Of a stretch of 64,000 nucleotides of DNA, positions 24,986 through 37,437 are shown one piece after another (within the stretch, counting starts at the first letter, position 1; each line of letters starts with the position of its first letter). The notes beneath the pieces were generated by a model. It saw nothing but the letters and a program-made list of their open reading frames with translations, had not been told where the DNA came from and searched no databases. Source of the stretch: Bryoerythrophyllum caledonicum (taxonomy: Eukaryota; Streptophyta; Bryopsida; Pottiales; Pottiaceae); contig OZ020518.1 of NCBI GenBank assembly GCA_963971425.1, positions 12,716,190 through 12,780,189 on the forward strand, written 5' to 3'. The translations under genes and the position numbers were made by a program.

Positions 24986-26765
24986 AAAATTTTCTCTTGA
25001 TGCAGCTCTTTTTATGTCTATATCAAAACATAAGTTTGCATACGGATTCCAAAATAAATCACAAATAAGTAACAAGTAAGTAGTGTAGGATGTGAGTATT
25101 TCAGATGCTATTAATACAAAAATTTCCTTTACGTCTCAAAAAGATAAGTCTATGGTTTTTACAGAGGTATAGCAACACTATAGGCAAAAGCATTTGACAA
25201 GATCATAAATGTATTAAGATCTAAATTTCAAGTTCTTGTACAATTGATTTTTTCAACAAGTAAAATGATTCCACGTGCTCATAACATGATTTTAGGTATC
25301 ATGAAATATTGCAATTTATGCTTCAACCTATTAAGTGGCCATAGGAAAACAATAGATGTCCACTATCATAGTTTATTAGGACTTAAATGAATTTGTAACA
25401 AATCAATATAGGCACTTTGTTGTGAAAATAAAGATCTTCATAATATACAACAAATCGAGTGTCATAAACCAACATCAAATATGCAATCAAACGGTAACTT
25501 TTAAAAATGCATAATATGTACATCCTCAAGACTGAAAAATGAGGAAACACAACCCAAGTCAAGCGTCTCTCACTCCATTATGGGAGAATCAAAGATTGCG
25601 AATGAATGACGAATGTGTTAAGCTTTATCATCAGGTGAAACTACCATTTCCAAAGAGACTTCATGAAAGCAAGTTTAGAATTCCAAAATTTCACTTTGAA
25701 ATGTGTAATGGAGAAGAAACTTTATTGTATTTCGATGACTGGTATCCAATTGTTGGTCGGCAATGGCATTAGTGTCGGTGATTCTGATTACGGGGGATGA
25801 TTAAAGCCCTGTTTCTCCTCATGACAAGTCTTCGGCATGACGATCAGAATGACGCATCTGGCCATCACCAATGCACGAAAAAGCAAACAATATTTAAACT
25901 GTGGGTCACTAAAACAAACAGATTAGTCCTCTAAAATATTACCAGAGAAGACAGGGAATGCGACTTTGTTTCAGGGATACGGTTTGGGTTGGATGAAGTG
26001 CCGGGTCTGGAGATTCCCTAAGGCGGCTCCTGGTTACTCGTCCAACCGTGCTCTCCTGACGCGCTTGTTGTCAACATTGGGGACGTCTTACAGGCATAAC
26101 CATAGCTTTAAAGGAATGCATCGAATTCACCAAGCAGAAGATTCACAACAGTGTGCTACCAGACCAAAGCCCAGGCGGTGAACATGACTCGCTTATGCAA
26201 TGCGGAAACAAGAAATCTTCTCAAACTTCAACGGGTCAATACAGATCATGCCATACTATCACCCACCTGCCAGGATGCTCGATCAATGCTTCCTCGTTCA
26301 CGTCCGCAAGCCAACGAGATCGCAGTGTACTCGGACACAACATCAATCCCTGGCTTGCAAGTATCTGCCTGCTTCCTCACGCATCCAAGCACAAAAAGAA
26401 CCGCCTTCCCAAAGCCCAAATCTTCGCAAATTTATCACAACTCGAACCGCTCATCCGGGACTCTGTCCATGCCCATAAACACCTCGACAAATAGGTCGGT
26501 CACGCTCAACTTCTCAGTGTACACACATTAACATCCTAGCTGCACGCTTGTCCAGAATGGAGATTAGCAGCTCTCCGAGTCTATCCGCTGTGGCATGTAC
26601 ACCTCAGCGGTGGCACCAGCGGCACACACTTTGTAGCACCTCACAGATACAAGCCACTAGGCCACTCCATGCGGGCAATGACACGGCCACCGTATAGCCT
26701 ACAGCTCCCTCATCAGCATCTCCGACATAGCATCTAATGTATCAGGCGTACAATCCACAAGACCT
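24986..26765. other. Intergenic, 3' flank of TON1
   Basis: AT-rich up to about 25780, then of more even composition toward the TON1 stop at 26766. Small ORFs, such as one of 77 codons at 25539, have no recognisable family. The last few hundred bases probably hold the TON1 3' UTR. Confidence 0.4.
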
Positions 26766-29700
26766 TCACTCTGGAGCATTCTCTTCTTCGCTGTCGCTGT
26801 AGAAGTACGCCGACGCTTGTTTCTTGCTCCCCTGTCTGCGCATTGCACAAACACACACAAAAACACATCTCTCACACCTCGTACTCGGGCAACGTTCCAA
26901 CACAATCTACATGACAAAGAATCCAGAAACAGGAGCACAAAAACAACCAATCCAAGCAAGGCTTCCTTCCAGCTTCACAGCCAACGTCATTCCTGTCCAA
27001 CTGTCCTCGTCAAAACCTTCATCTCACGATGCATCGACACTAAGTGATCCCAAACGTTAACCAAACGAACCACTCAACATCACCGACTCATCGTGACCAC
27101 AACCACCGAAACATCCATGGGGCAACATGTGCTCCATCGTCTCCTCTCAAAACCATTTCTGTTCACACGGCACCCTAATATGCACCAAGGTTGAAAGCTG
27201 CCACCACACCTGCCACTGCTCTCTCGCGGGGTTCCTTGCCATTGTTGACCTGTCGGCGTTCCCCTAGATCCAGAGCTCTGATGGCCCCCAAACTCGGATG
27301 CGCTGTCCTCGTCTGCTGGTTCACAAACCAAGTCACTTCACGTTCCTCAAACAACCCACTCAACCACCAACAACCATCACTGTAACGACACACGCAAAAC
27401 AACAAGCCTAACATCTGCTGCTGCAAGATTCACAATTCAAACCAGAACTACACCCTTCAGATGCCAACCACTTGAAACTAACTTCAAAATATCAGCGGAG
27501 TAAGACCCGCCGTCCACGACCTCACACCTTCCACCTACTGTTCAACCCATCAATGCGATTCCCATTTCGGCTCTTCCCATCAGGCCTTCGGCTCGAACCA
27601 ACTCACCCAAATCAAGGTTGCCCAGAGCCTTGCTGCAGTTCTCCATAGATGACGCCCTTCTGCCTTGACTGCCACCAAAACAACTTAACCGCTAAGTTCC
27701 AGTCAAGCACCTCATCAAAACATCCCGCACATCAAACATCCACAACCAATCAATCCTGCTTCTGCCTCTCGACTCACCTCGACCCGTCTTCACCGACTTG
27801 ACCCTTCCCGTCCCCTTTCTCCACCCGCGCTGTCGGGTTCGTGTACAGCGTGTCGTAATCCTCATCCCTCCAACCACCTTCATTCTTTCTGTTCACGGGA
27901 CTCCCGCCGTGACCTTCGTCCTCCTCGCTCCACGAGTACTCTCTCCTCTTACCGTCACTGTCCCTATCTCTCGATCCCCTCGCATACGATCCTCCGCTAT
28001 CCACACCACCTGACACTGCACCACCATTCAAAACGTCTCAGCATGCCACCAACACCAGATCCACACTCGCCACAAACCAACATCAACGCACAGTGCCAAG
28101 CTGCAAAAAAAGAGAAAGCACACTCGCGTTCCATCATCGCTGTTTCATGCCCGCCCACCCCAACAATGTCCTCCGAAAACTCCTCACTCACCGCTCTGCT
28201 GATCATTGCCCGAACCGTTGTTGCTTCCTCTACTGTTCGGACCCGACCGCGACATGCCACTAAACCCTGGCAGCCTGCCACCCACACCAAACAGTGAGAC
28301 AAAACCACCACCACAAACCGCTTCGAACCTCACACAAACCCCCTCACACTATTGCCGAACACCTCACTCCGGCACTACCACCAGCTTCAACTCAGCAAGA
28401 GATCAAGGCGCACCCACTGCTCCGTCTATGCTGCGGCATGTCAGCTACCAGTGCCTGTGCTCGACTCGACGACTTCTCATACAGCTTCTGACTGTCGTCG
28501 GAAGGCCTTGGGCTATACGTCCCATCGATAGCGCTCCCCTGCATTGCGTCACAAACCAGTGTCAGGAAACAGACGTGTCCTTCTTCAATCCTAGAACAAA
28601 AACACGCACACAAACATCACAATGCGACACAAATACTCATCTGTAAATGGTAACCGATCGAACACAATCCCACACACCCTCTTGTCCCAGTACCGGAGGC
28701 AACTGCTACATGGACAAGGCCGGGCCCAGGTTTGCAGAATATTTCGCCGACAAACCATTACCGCTACGATATAACACATACATCACACTTCCCGGCCTGC
28801 CAGAAGAGACGCAAGGCCCAACTGAACAGTCCAGTACGGCATTTCCAGGTACCACAGATACGCGTCAAGAAGTTCCGCTGCTACATCCCTGTACGAGAGC
28901 CATGCTACCAGCGGCCGTTCATGCCAAACCGCAGATTACTAGCAAGTGCCAAGAGCGGAAACTGACACCGAACTGAAATTGGACAACAACAGCACAACAA
29001 ACCAAATCTGGACCGGACTCGGCCAAATCAACATGACGCCAACCTTTACAACGTCCAAAGTGACAGCTCCACGACACAGAAAACTGCGACTTACTACTGG
29101 CTCCGCCTCAGACCGGCTTTGGAAGGAGCTCTCCTGCGACCCTCCCATCGGCTTCTCCGATGACCTCTTGCTGCAGCAAACACCACCCACTCCATGTCAG
29201 TCCATAAAGCCCTCCACCCATCGCCGCAAGAAAGTAGAACTCTCTGCAAACCGGAGGCATGCAACTGCACGCAGCCTATCGACCAAGCCTTCCAAACAGA
29301 CCCGCTCGCTCATCTTACCTGGACATTGACACCCGTGCCTCCAGAGCTTCAGAAGGATCCACAACACTGGAAGGGTTCCCGCTGAACTGCCTCGGCCCTC
29401 CTCCTGCAACATGTCGTGACTGTTTGCCTTGCGCACCAGATCCACCCACTGCTGTGTCCTTTCTCTGCACACATAACCATAAACTCCATTTCATCATCAA
29501 ACTCCTCCACGTGCCTGACCATAATCTGTCCGACGCACGATCTCATGCTACTCTTTGGCATAACGTCGGCATTGCAATTACTCCGACAACCATTTCCATC
29601 ACCACCGAATACGCGATAGCGTCGAAAACATCAAACCACTCATCACATCACGCTCTCCACACCTCATAAAATCAGCGTGACTCCGAGGCATCCTCACAAA

Positions 29701-31360
29701 CACTCTCTTTCTGCGGAGTTATACCCTCGGCCACACCGGCGGCTGCTCAGTTCAGCTCCCAGCAAATCAAACATGCTCCCTCCCTCAACACCACCCTCCC
29801 CGTCCCTGATCGACCAACACCGTGCAGACAGTAGCTACCGCCAACTGCTTTACCTACCTCATTCACAAAAGATTCCACGATGCTCAGCAGCAGAGGCCGG
29901 GATTCCTGACTCTCTGCCTTCGCCTCACCCACCAGTCCCAGAATGTCCACCAGTTCGGCTCTATTGTACGCCCTGGGCTGTGCACCAAAACCCTCACTCG
30001 TCAGCAAATGCACAACGTCCAATCGCGCCACTGCAGCAGGCATGTTCCTCACAACCCTATTCGCCTACTCAACAGCTATACCTGATTCAGCTCCGGCATG
30101 TAAACCTTCAACGTGTGCTCCAACTCGCACCACTCCAGATACTCGCACACCAATGCCATCAGCAACTTCCCTGCACATCATCAACACCTCAATCACGCGG
30201 GCCCCACCCAACACTACCAGCACAAGAGAATACTCTCCCCCGACGAACCTCAACGTGCACGCCCTCAGATTCACCTCATCCTGAACATGCAACACAATCC
30301 AACCACATACACTTCCGCCATCCATAGTGACAGGATGAAAACTTGCCCTACAACGAGAGGGCCTCGGTAGACCAGCACACCATCAGACCAAGCAAAGTAC
30401 TGACTTGCTGTGGAACAGTATGCTCGTGTTCACACACTCATCATGAACAACGAAACATGCCTGAAGAGGAGGTATGCATCTTCTTTGCCCGCTCGTTGCA
30501 TGTTCCTAGCAACGAGAACGTCGTCGACCCATTGCTTTCCGCCTCGTGGTCTTGCTCTTCCATGGCCTGAAACACATTGGCCCTCAGCTCCGCCTGCATC
30601 CATTCCTAAAAATGTCAGCATAATGCAATGGACCGCACCTCAACTTTGAACGAATGCACTTTCCCAGAATGGGTACACCTTCGGAGTGAGCATGCTATCT
30701 GCGCTTCATTCTGCCCTGTATGTTGAGCTCGAACATGCTGGCAGTGGCAATGTACTTGACGTGATTATCAAATTTCGTACGAGAACTCTTCCACGACCTA
30801 ATCTCCTGAACCGGCATCACAGGAACCGCCCTGAAGCACTATAACAGCGAATAGCACGCTCCACACGGGAAGTACACCCTCCTCATGGAAGTCAGTGCAG
30901 GAAAACGACCATCTGCATCAACTCTAAACTGCACCTATGCGATGTACGCCCTCTGGCGAAGGCCACCCGTTCAGAAAGAAAAACGCGCCATTCAAGTCCA
31001 GTATCGATACCGACGGTGGAAAAACGACCACAGCTGGTGTCATGACGATGAGCGATGCAATGCGACTCCCGTACGCTGCAATGCGACGCCAAGGAAATGC
31101 ATTTCCGTGGTGACCGTTACGATGCAATGCGACTCCCGTACGCTACGTCACACCAAAAACCTCCTCACGACCTAGCCTCTCTGCACCACTGCCGAATCTA
31201 TGCCGCATTGCAACACCGCTCGTAAAAACAGTTCCCCTGAACTGGCACAGAAAAGTCAGAGAAAGAAACATACTCGAATCCTAGCGAGCACGCCCCTCTT
31301 CTCCAACGTCTTCGTCACCAGCGACTTCAGGTCCACCATCTCCCGCATGTAGTCGTCCAT
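26766..31360 (-). CDS. TON1: TONNEAU1 microtubule-organising protein (FOP/LisH family)
   Basis: Eleven exons were assembled by splice sites and similarity to known TON1: 31360-31274, 30593-30461, 30170-30082, 29977-29858, 29464-29319, 29170-29095, 28538-28418, 28015-27778, 27632-27607 (26-nt microexon), 27312-27210 and 26835-26766. Total 1,209 nt, 402 aa. The start MDDYMREMVDLKSLVTKTLE and the LisH-region segment KLLMALVCEYLEWCELEHTL (residues 75-94) are diagnostic; ESRPLLLSIVESF follows. Residues 144-336 are a long Ser/Gly/Arg-rich region, and the protein ends SDSEEENAPE. Arabidopsis TON1 is about 260 aa, so this one is much longer in the disordered part. TON1 works with TRM proteins and FASS/TON2 phosphatase in preprophase-band and cortical-array formation. 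The donor after exon 2 is GC (AG|GCATGT); all others are GT. The exon 6 and exon 8 ends are the least certain. Confidence 0.88.
31053..31144. repeat. Direct repeat of 25 bp inside TON1 intron 1
   Basis: The same 25-bp block, beginning CGATGCAATGCGACTCCC, occurs at 31053-31077 and 31120-31144, with a partial copy between them. Confidence 0.75.
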
Positions 31361-32160
31361 GACTGACAGAACGCCTCCTCCCAGCCCGCGCGCCCCGCCA
31401 CCAACACCTCACAAGGATATCGAATCCCCTGGCAACACTTCTCGAAACGACAACAAACCAGCAACCTAGCGATCCAAGGCGATCGCGCACTCGCACAATG
31501 CAGCCTCAGAGACACTCTCCGCAACCGCTCCTCCTCCAGGCATCCGTCAACGATGCAGCGCCATTCCAGTCCGTACTCCCAGCGTCACCATGGCGTCCGG
31601 ATGGATCACGGACCGCGGAAGGTATGAGCGCATGCTCCAGTGAGCAGGTAGTACCCTAATGCGACACCATGGCGAGAACGACCGCGACGACGAAGCAGTG
31701 GTTCACAAACAGGGGAGCCTCCTCCCGCGGCGAAGGGAGCCGCGGCCATGGAGCCCCGGAGCAGGCAGACCGATCCCCGCGGGTCACTGTCGCGGCACCC
31801 AATCTCCCTGCAACCCGCGCCCGGCTGTCCCTGCCGCATTCTGCCACTACCGCGCGGCAGACGCTTCGCGCAATTGTTCGCCGCCGTCAGCAGAAACCCA
31901 GCCTACTCGCAGGTGGCTGGTGCTGCGCGTAGTATCACCTGAGTATCCTACCCAGGTGTCGTACGGGTATGCTCTCTGTAAACTGCTTTAGATACCTAGA
32001 TCAAATCCGGCTGAAATCCAGGTGATACCTGGGACTCAACCAGGATCCATTAGAAACATATCCGGCTGATGTATATACCCTTGTGATGCTTAGGTGATAC
32101 GGGGGTAAGTGAGGGCGAATGTTGTGAACCTAAGACACTGACAGAGGCAGACAGACTTGC
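31361..32160. promoter_or_regulatory. Shared divergent promoter region of TON1 (-) and the FAS1 gene (+)
   Basis: The TON1 start at 31360 and the inferred FAS1 leader from about 32160 point away from each other. The GC-rich part at 31361-31930 is probably the TON1 5' leader; ORFs there have no recognisable family. From about 31925 degenerate GGTGATACC/GGTATCACC motifs occur. No core promoter element was confidently placed. Confidence 0.4.
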
Positions 32161-33412
32161 GCACATAGACAGACGCACTTGCATTCAACTCACTTGCTGC
32201 AGCATCGCGGAGCGCGCATCATCTCTTCCGCGCCGTTCGAGATCAGGAGCAAACCGCCTTTGCGTTCGTATCTTCACTTCAAGGTCAGGGAATTACATGC
32301 TCTCTCTTGCGCGCTTTCTGATGATGTCTACATGCTTCTTTTCCACTGTTTAGATCAGGTGGTAAGTATTTGCTTCTTCATTCCCGGAGAATGTTTTGCA
32401 AGATCTTTCTCTATGCTTGTCTACTCTCGAATTCAGTGACATATTTCGTTGCCGTCATTCTGTAGCTATTTCGTCTTCTGCTTTCATGAAAGGCTGAGAG
32501 AGATCTCTTGGAGTTTTTGTCTTTTTGTGAAGCGTGCATAATCTTCGTTGAATGGAGAGGTCTGCATTATTTTCATGGATGTGATCTTCAGGTAGTTCTA
32601 CTTGATCTTGCTTCGTCGGAAGTTCTTGAAATATTTCTGTGCAGTCAGATTTCATTCCGTGACTGTCGAGTCGAGAGGTTTGGCGAGTCCTCCTGATCTT
32701 GGAAGGTGTGGAGAGTGAAGTCTGAGGTTCTTGTGTTTTTCCTGTACTTATTCTTTGTAAGTTGGCCTTGAATATCATGCGAATGCTCTTGCAAGTCTCT
32801 GCTCGTGTCCTGTACAAGAGAAGTAACCTTAGAGATACTTCGTTTAAGTTGTGTCTTAAGAATTGCCGTCAAAGTTCACTTGACGTAGTCTCCTTTTGCA
32901 TGCGACTGTATGTAACTTGCTTCTTGCCTTGCGGCTGGAAGGCATTTGCTCAATTCCGGTACAGACAGTTTCAGCCGCATCCTGCTTCTTGATTAGGCTG
33001 AACATGACTCAGATCAACTTTCTACTCCTATCTTAATTGATCGTGAATTTCAACTGTACATGTATGTAGATGATCCGTGCTGAAGGGCCAAACGTTGAAC
33101 CGCACAGCCGCCAACGCACCGTGGTGGTGACGGCTGACGACCACCAGATTAGAGGGCCGTCAATGGCTTCTCTGCCGAGCACTCATGAGATTGGCGACCT
33201 CCATGATCGCGTCGGACATCTCGGAAGATTCCTCCGACTTGCGTTCGCTTTGATTTTACTTGCGTTTGCGATTCTCGATTTGAACTACCTCCGCGTACAG
33301 GATCTCAAGAATGCGTGGAACGAAGCCGCTGCGAAGTCCGAAGGGGGAGCCATGAGCGGAGTGCCGGCACGAAAATACAATGCTGCTCATGCACCCGTCA
33401 TGTCCCATCCTG
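31925..33412 (+). repeat. Source copy of an inverted segmental duplication (5' part of FAS1 gene)
   Basis: This stretch (upstream sequence, 5' leader, leader intron and the first ~115 codons) reappears inverted at 55347-56790. Matching landmarks include the leader (GCCGTTCGAGATCAGGAGCA versus its relative near 56470), the intron acceptor directly before ATG, and the codons for GGAMSGVPA. Confidence 0.8.
32362..33069 (+). other. Intron in the 5' leader of the FAS1 gene
   Basis: A donor GTAAGT at 32362 and an acceptor TATGTAG at 33063-33069 flank about 700 bases, and the ATG follows the acceptor at once. The same arrangement is preserved in the inverted copy, with the acceptor and ATG intact near 55686. 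No coding sequence in front of the donor was established, so it is called a leader intron. Confidence 0.55.
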
Positions 33413-34005
33413 TTCAGAATCAGCTGCACAGCAACGTTGTGCAGGCGTTACGATCGGGACAGTACAAGGCATTCGCGTCAATGCTGGACAACGTGACTGA
33501 GTCTGTAGTCCGCCAAGGGGTCACAATCTTCGCTCCCAGTGATGAAGCTCTTTCCGACTTCCTAATGAAGAACACAGCGAGCGAAGTGGAGCCGGAGGAC
33601 TTGGTCAGATTCCACATCGTATCCGGCATCATGCCCTACTCGAACCTTCTTCGTTTGAAAGTGGGAAGCAGACTAACGACAGATGTGTCAAACGTGACGA
33701 TCCTGGTAACCAACGTGACCGCAGGTTCCTACCAGGTGGATGATGCAGTGATTGTCGAACCTGACCTGTACACGGCTGCCACCATCGCTGTCCATGGCAT
33801 CAATGGCGTGTTCAACACCACGAAGATCGTTGGGTGGTGGATGATTCCGTTTTTGAGCGGAGGGACTCCCGAAGTCGGCCTAGCACCCGGACCTCAAAGC
33901 CCTGCGTGCAAGACTACCAATATCGCGGTGAAGGGTATTCCCGTATTTCAATTTCTCGTGTCTTCCGCTGTCCTATTTCTGATATACCATACTGCCGACG
34001 TCTGA
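33070..34005 (+). CDS. Fasciclin-like (FAS1 domain) protein with N-terminal membrane segment
   Basis: 311 aa, single coding exon. Residues 54-70 (RLAFALILLAFAILDL) form a signal-anchor or transmembrane segment after a hydrophilic N terminus. The FAS1 domain spans about 120-250, with the H1 motif TIFAPSDEA (152-160), FHIVSG (181-186) and the H2-like AVHGINGVFN (240-249). Asn-Xaa-Thr glycosylation sites are at 141, 208, 215 and 249. A Pro/Gly linker leads to a second hydrophobic segment at about 288-306. There is no long Ala/Pro/Ser arabinogalactan region, so it resembles the single-FAS1 membrane-anchored FLA subgroup more than classical GPI-FLAs. FAS1 proteins act in cell adhesion and wall organisation. 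The start is the ATG next to the leader-intron acceptor. Confidence 0.82.
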   Translation: MIRAEGPNVEPHSRQRTVVVTADDHQIRGPSMASLPSTHEIGDLHDRVGHLGRFLRLAFALILLAFAILDLNYLRVQDLKNAWNEAAAKSEGGAMSGVPARKYNAAHAPVMSHPVQNQLHSNVVQALRSGQYKAFASMLDNVTESVVRQGVTIFAPSDEALSDFLMKNTASEVEPEDLVRFHIVSGIMPYSNLLRLKVGSRLTTDVSNVTILVTNVTAGSYQVDDAVIVEPDLYTAATIAVHGINGVFNTTKIVGWWMIPFLSGGTPEVGLAPGPQSPACKTTNIAVKGIPVFQFLVSSAVLFLIYHTADV

Positions 34006-35072
34006 CGGCCATGCCCTTTAAGCGGGCCTCACCAGAACAGGGCCAGATCCTTGGAGAGAATCCTTGGGCTTGTCCCATGGCTTGCGGGGTGTGTAGTTCT
34101 GCTAGTTTCTTGTCCCATCGCTTTAGAACATTTTGCATGGCTTACAGGTGCTGGATTTGGTCATCCATGTTCAGAAGCCATAGTACCGGATTTACAGGAT
34201 AGTTGAGGTGAAGCATTTTGACGAGGTCTTCAGAGATATTGTTCCATCTATTTTTGTTCTATGAGCGCTTTGAAAAATGAAGTAGATAACACGTGCCTCA
34301 GATCTGCATATTGTCTGCATTCGAGAACCCTTTGGCAAGGTTTGTACTCAAACCCCTTGCACACTGGAGCTTTCATTACAACTGAAGCCGTACCATGTTG
34401 AATGAATTTCAGAATCTGAATGATTTCAATGACTGTAACTCAAACTCTTTCCCAAGCCTGGACGGTGACTTTGTCGGAAAGGCCGGCCCTAACTTGTGGG
34501 TTTTCCCTTGCCTGTCCAAGCTCTTGAGCACCCAAGAGCTAGAGATATTTTCAACCACAGAGACTGGATTGAAGGAAGAACGAACGCAAGAACAAAATGA
34601 CCTCCGCACATCATTATCAGGTACGAGAAAGTTGTAAAGCCTGCTATGATTGGAAAAAGCAATTATGAACATATTCAAAAAGAGAAGTCACACCATATGA
34701 GAGTTTGTTCATGAATCGTTTAATCATGAATTGTGGACTTACATTCCCACTTCCTAGATTCCATTTCTAGCCAATAAATTGTATCAATTGCTACCTTTTA
34801 CCTCACTTCAAACCCCCTCCTTTCTTTGCTACCAACTAACCCTACTAGTGCAGAGGGGATGCGCTGAAGTGGTTGCCTACTTGATTGTGTAGGCAACAAA
34901 TCATGATTCTAAGTCATCAGGTGACCCACCACTTCCCATTGCTCTCTGATTGAGCACTTCGTTGAGAGGTTGCAACGAGGAAGGGTTGCGAGGCTTGCCA
35001 CTCTTCACTACGAGGCTGGAAACCCGGTGGTTCGAGACCATGGCAGAGCCGGATATTAAATGTCTCCAAAGG
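34006..35072. other. Intergenic between convergent genes
   Basis: It holds the presumed 3' UTRs of the FAS1 gene (+) and the CHY/RING gene (-). Short ORFs on either strand have no recognisable motif. Confidence 0.45.
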
Positions 35073-37437
35073 TTAAGTCGAGAGTGTGGTTGGCGTCTCC
35101 GTCATACGAGTGTTGTAGGATGGGCAGGTAGCGCACTTCTGTCCAGCAACATGATATTGCACTTCACTTGTAGATCCACAGTCGTTACATAATATCCATA
35201 CCTGTATCATCGAAAAAAAAAGGTCAGAATCTGCAGTAATTATAATAATAATAAAAACAACCAGCTAAACTAACAGATTGTGAGCAAAGTCCGACTTACC
35301 ATTCTGTTCTGATTTTCAGGCATCTGAGTCGCGGCAATCTCTTCATCAATCTCCTTCCAAACGCTGGACATGTCGCACACAGACTTGTTGCAGAGTGGGC
35401 AGTTGTATCTGCAAGACGCAAATATATCTTTCATCAGAAACATGATCGACCTGTGAGTGCCCAATCTAAAAATCTCCAGATAGAAACTTCTTATGCATAT
35501 CCAATCTATTCCATGTTTCAAGGCATACTTTCTTGTAAGTCTCCATTCGAGGAGATGATTCTCAGCTATGTCATGAGAAGAGCAAACTGGCTGTTGCGTC
35601 CACTTACTGGAAATGTTTGTGCATGTCTTGAAGGCATTCCAGATGCAAAGTGTGGCCGCACGCCAAGACACGGATTTCCTTGAGCGAGTCGAACAAATAC
35701 TGCAAAATGTGGGACAATTTCAGGGTCAGAAATCATCATCCACAGGGAGTACCAAAGAAAAAAAAGTTGGAAGGCAAGGATAATTTACCTCCATGCAAAC
35801 TGGGCAGTCTTGGTGCATGGACTTCTCCACGCAAATGTGGCTCTCGCGCAGCTTCGTGGAGTAGCAGCACCCGCACCGGTCGCAGTGGAAGAAATTCTCG
35901 CGGCCTCCGGTCCGACAAATGCCGCACTTGTCGCAGTGGTACTGCTGCTTGGAGGTGTCGTCATCGAAGAACTTGCAGACGTCGCAGAAGAACTCGCCCA
36001 TGCACACCCCGCAGTTCTCGCACACCTGCTGGACGCGCTGCTCATGCTCGCACAGTGAGCAGATCACGCTCTCCACCTGGTGCCGGTCGATCTCGTGCCG
36101 CTTCTTGTCGTCCTTCTCGTTGACATCCTGAGGAAAACAGAAGTTGAAATCAGTTCTAAAAGCTCTACATTTTCTGCAGTCGGCTCAAAGAGGGAAAAGG
36201 CGGCTGAGATCATCATGGTACAACATCACCTATCCTTCTTCATTGAGCTAAGAGAACACCAAGAGGGGTAATCCAGAGGGGTGGGTGACTCGTTACCTTG
36301 GCGTCGTTATGGCAGTGGCGGCAGTCGAAGACCTCGTTGCAGCAGGGCGCGCGGATCTTGCAGCGCCGTCTGTAGTGCGCGCATCCGTGCCGGTTTGCGC
36401 CGATGGACCACTTCCACGCCTGCACGAGATCCTCCGTGAGGTGGTCGTCGTCGTCCTCCACGTCGGAGTCAAGGCAACTAGTGTGCCCCTGAAAGTGAGA
36501 GATCAACAAACCAGATCATCAGCACAGAGCCAAGAAAACAATCGCATGGCGGTCAAGTAAAAGGGGCAGATAAAAAGGTCCAGAGACAGACACAAATGTG
36601 GAGGAAAAACAGCCACGAATCGCCCCCACTGTTTCCAGACGCGGCACTGGTGCTCTCCTGTCACAATGTGTTCTGAGGTGTGAGCACAGAAAACAAAGTG
36701 ACAGGAAAACAACAGGAGCACACAAAAGACGCATCCGGAATCGAATGTGAACAATCGATTGCACTCTCAACCAACAACAAGGAAACAGAAGGAGTCTCAA
36801 ACGCAACGCCCACACAACCAAAAGCGATCCACTCAATGAATGGAGGCCCATCTACCCACTGCCCAGGTACCAAATCAAGGCCCACGGATTCGGCACCAAA
36901 TTCGCCTATCAAACTCTCCGCACTCACCAAAACAGAGCACTCCACGACAGAAAAGGTGGTGGGGGTACCAGCGCTGCTCTCCAGCCACAATGTGCTCTAA
37001 TGTGTGGGCACAAAAAACGAAGTCACAGGGAAGAAGAAAAAAAAAGAGCACACACACTGCCTCGAAATGAAAACAGGAAACACGAGGAGTCCCGAATCGG
37101 AAGAAGACACAACATCGACTCAGAAGACCTCGCATGAAACAACAAAAGCGACCCGCTCCGGAATGCAAACACGAAGTCCACGGAGTGCAATCTACACCAA
37201 AATTCGTCGCATTCATCCGCCCAATCGCACTCTCAGAAGCCGAAATCAACAACAACGCCCTCGCAACCAGAAGCAAATCGCAGCCGAGCTCCACCAACTC
37301 ACCGTGACGACGTGGTGGTGCGCATGCGCGGCGACATTGTTGTAGGCGTAGCGGAACGGGTCCCCTGCGCGCCCCCCGCCGCCGCCCATGAGCGGCGAGA
37401 GGAGCAGCGAGTCCATGGACGCCACCACCACGGCCAT
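35073..37437 (-). CDS. CHY zinc finger and RING finger E3 ubiquitin ligase (MIEL1/RZPF34/PIRH2 type)
   Basis: Six exons: 37437-37303, 36488-36297, 36127-35789, 35699-35608, 35408-35300 and 35201-35073, all GT-AG, 996 nt, 331 aa. Residues 1-45 are variable and Gly-rich. The CHY finger starts with [23 protein letters not shown] (residues about 79-101, shown in part as HYRRRC and CCNEVFDC) and runs into the CTCHY region ([42 protein letters not shown]). The RING-H2 is CPVCMEYLFDS...[11 protein letters not shown]...NCPLC (about 217-259), and a zinc ribbon with CNDCG and CATC closes the protein. All zinc ligands expected are present. Plant members ubiquitinate MYB factors and modulate ABA and defence responses; human PIRH2 targets p53. 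The start could also be the Met at 37416 or 37464. Confidence 0.93.

Noticed and set aside
25539-25772. 77-codon + strand ORF
   Set aside because: Sequence looks partly protein-like (KLPFPKRLHESKF), but no family is recognised and no neighbouring exon was found.
26817-30570. Many + strand ORFs rich in Ser, Thr and Pro
   Set aside because: They lie opposite TON1 exons and introns. The minus-strand exons match TON1 with consistent phases; the + strand frames match nothing.
31656-31991. GC-rich ORFs on both strands upstream of TON1
   Set aside because: Overlapping frames on both strands are expected from GC-rich leader sequence; none has a known motif.
34950-35060. Possible tRNA (GGTTCGAGACC near 35025)
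   Set aside because: A T-loop-like sequence is present, but no matching acceptor stem, D-arm or anticodon arm could be folded around it.
35650-36560. + strand ORFs over the CHY/RING gene
   Set aside because: Shadows of the Cys/His-rich exons on the minus strand; Arg/Ser-rich content is a codon artefact.
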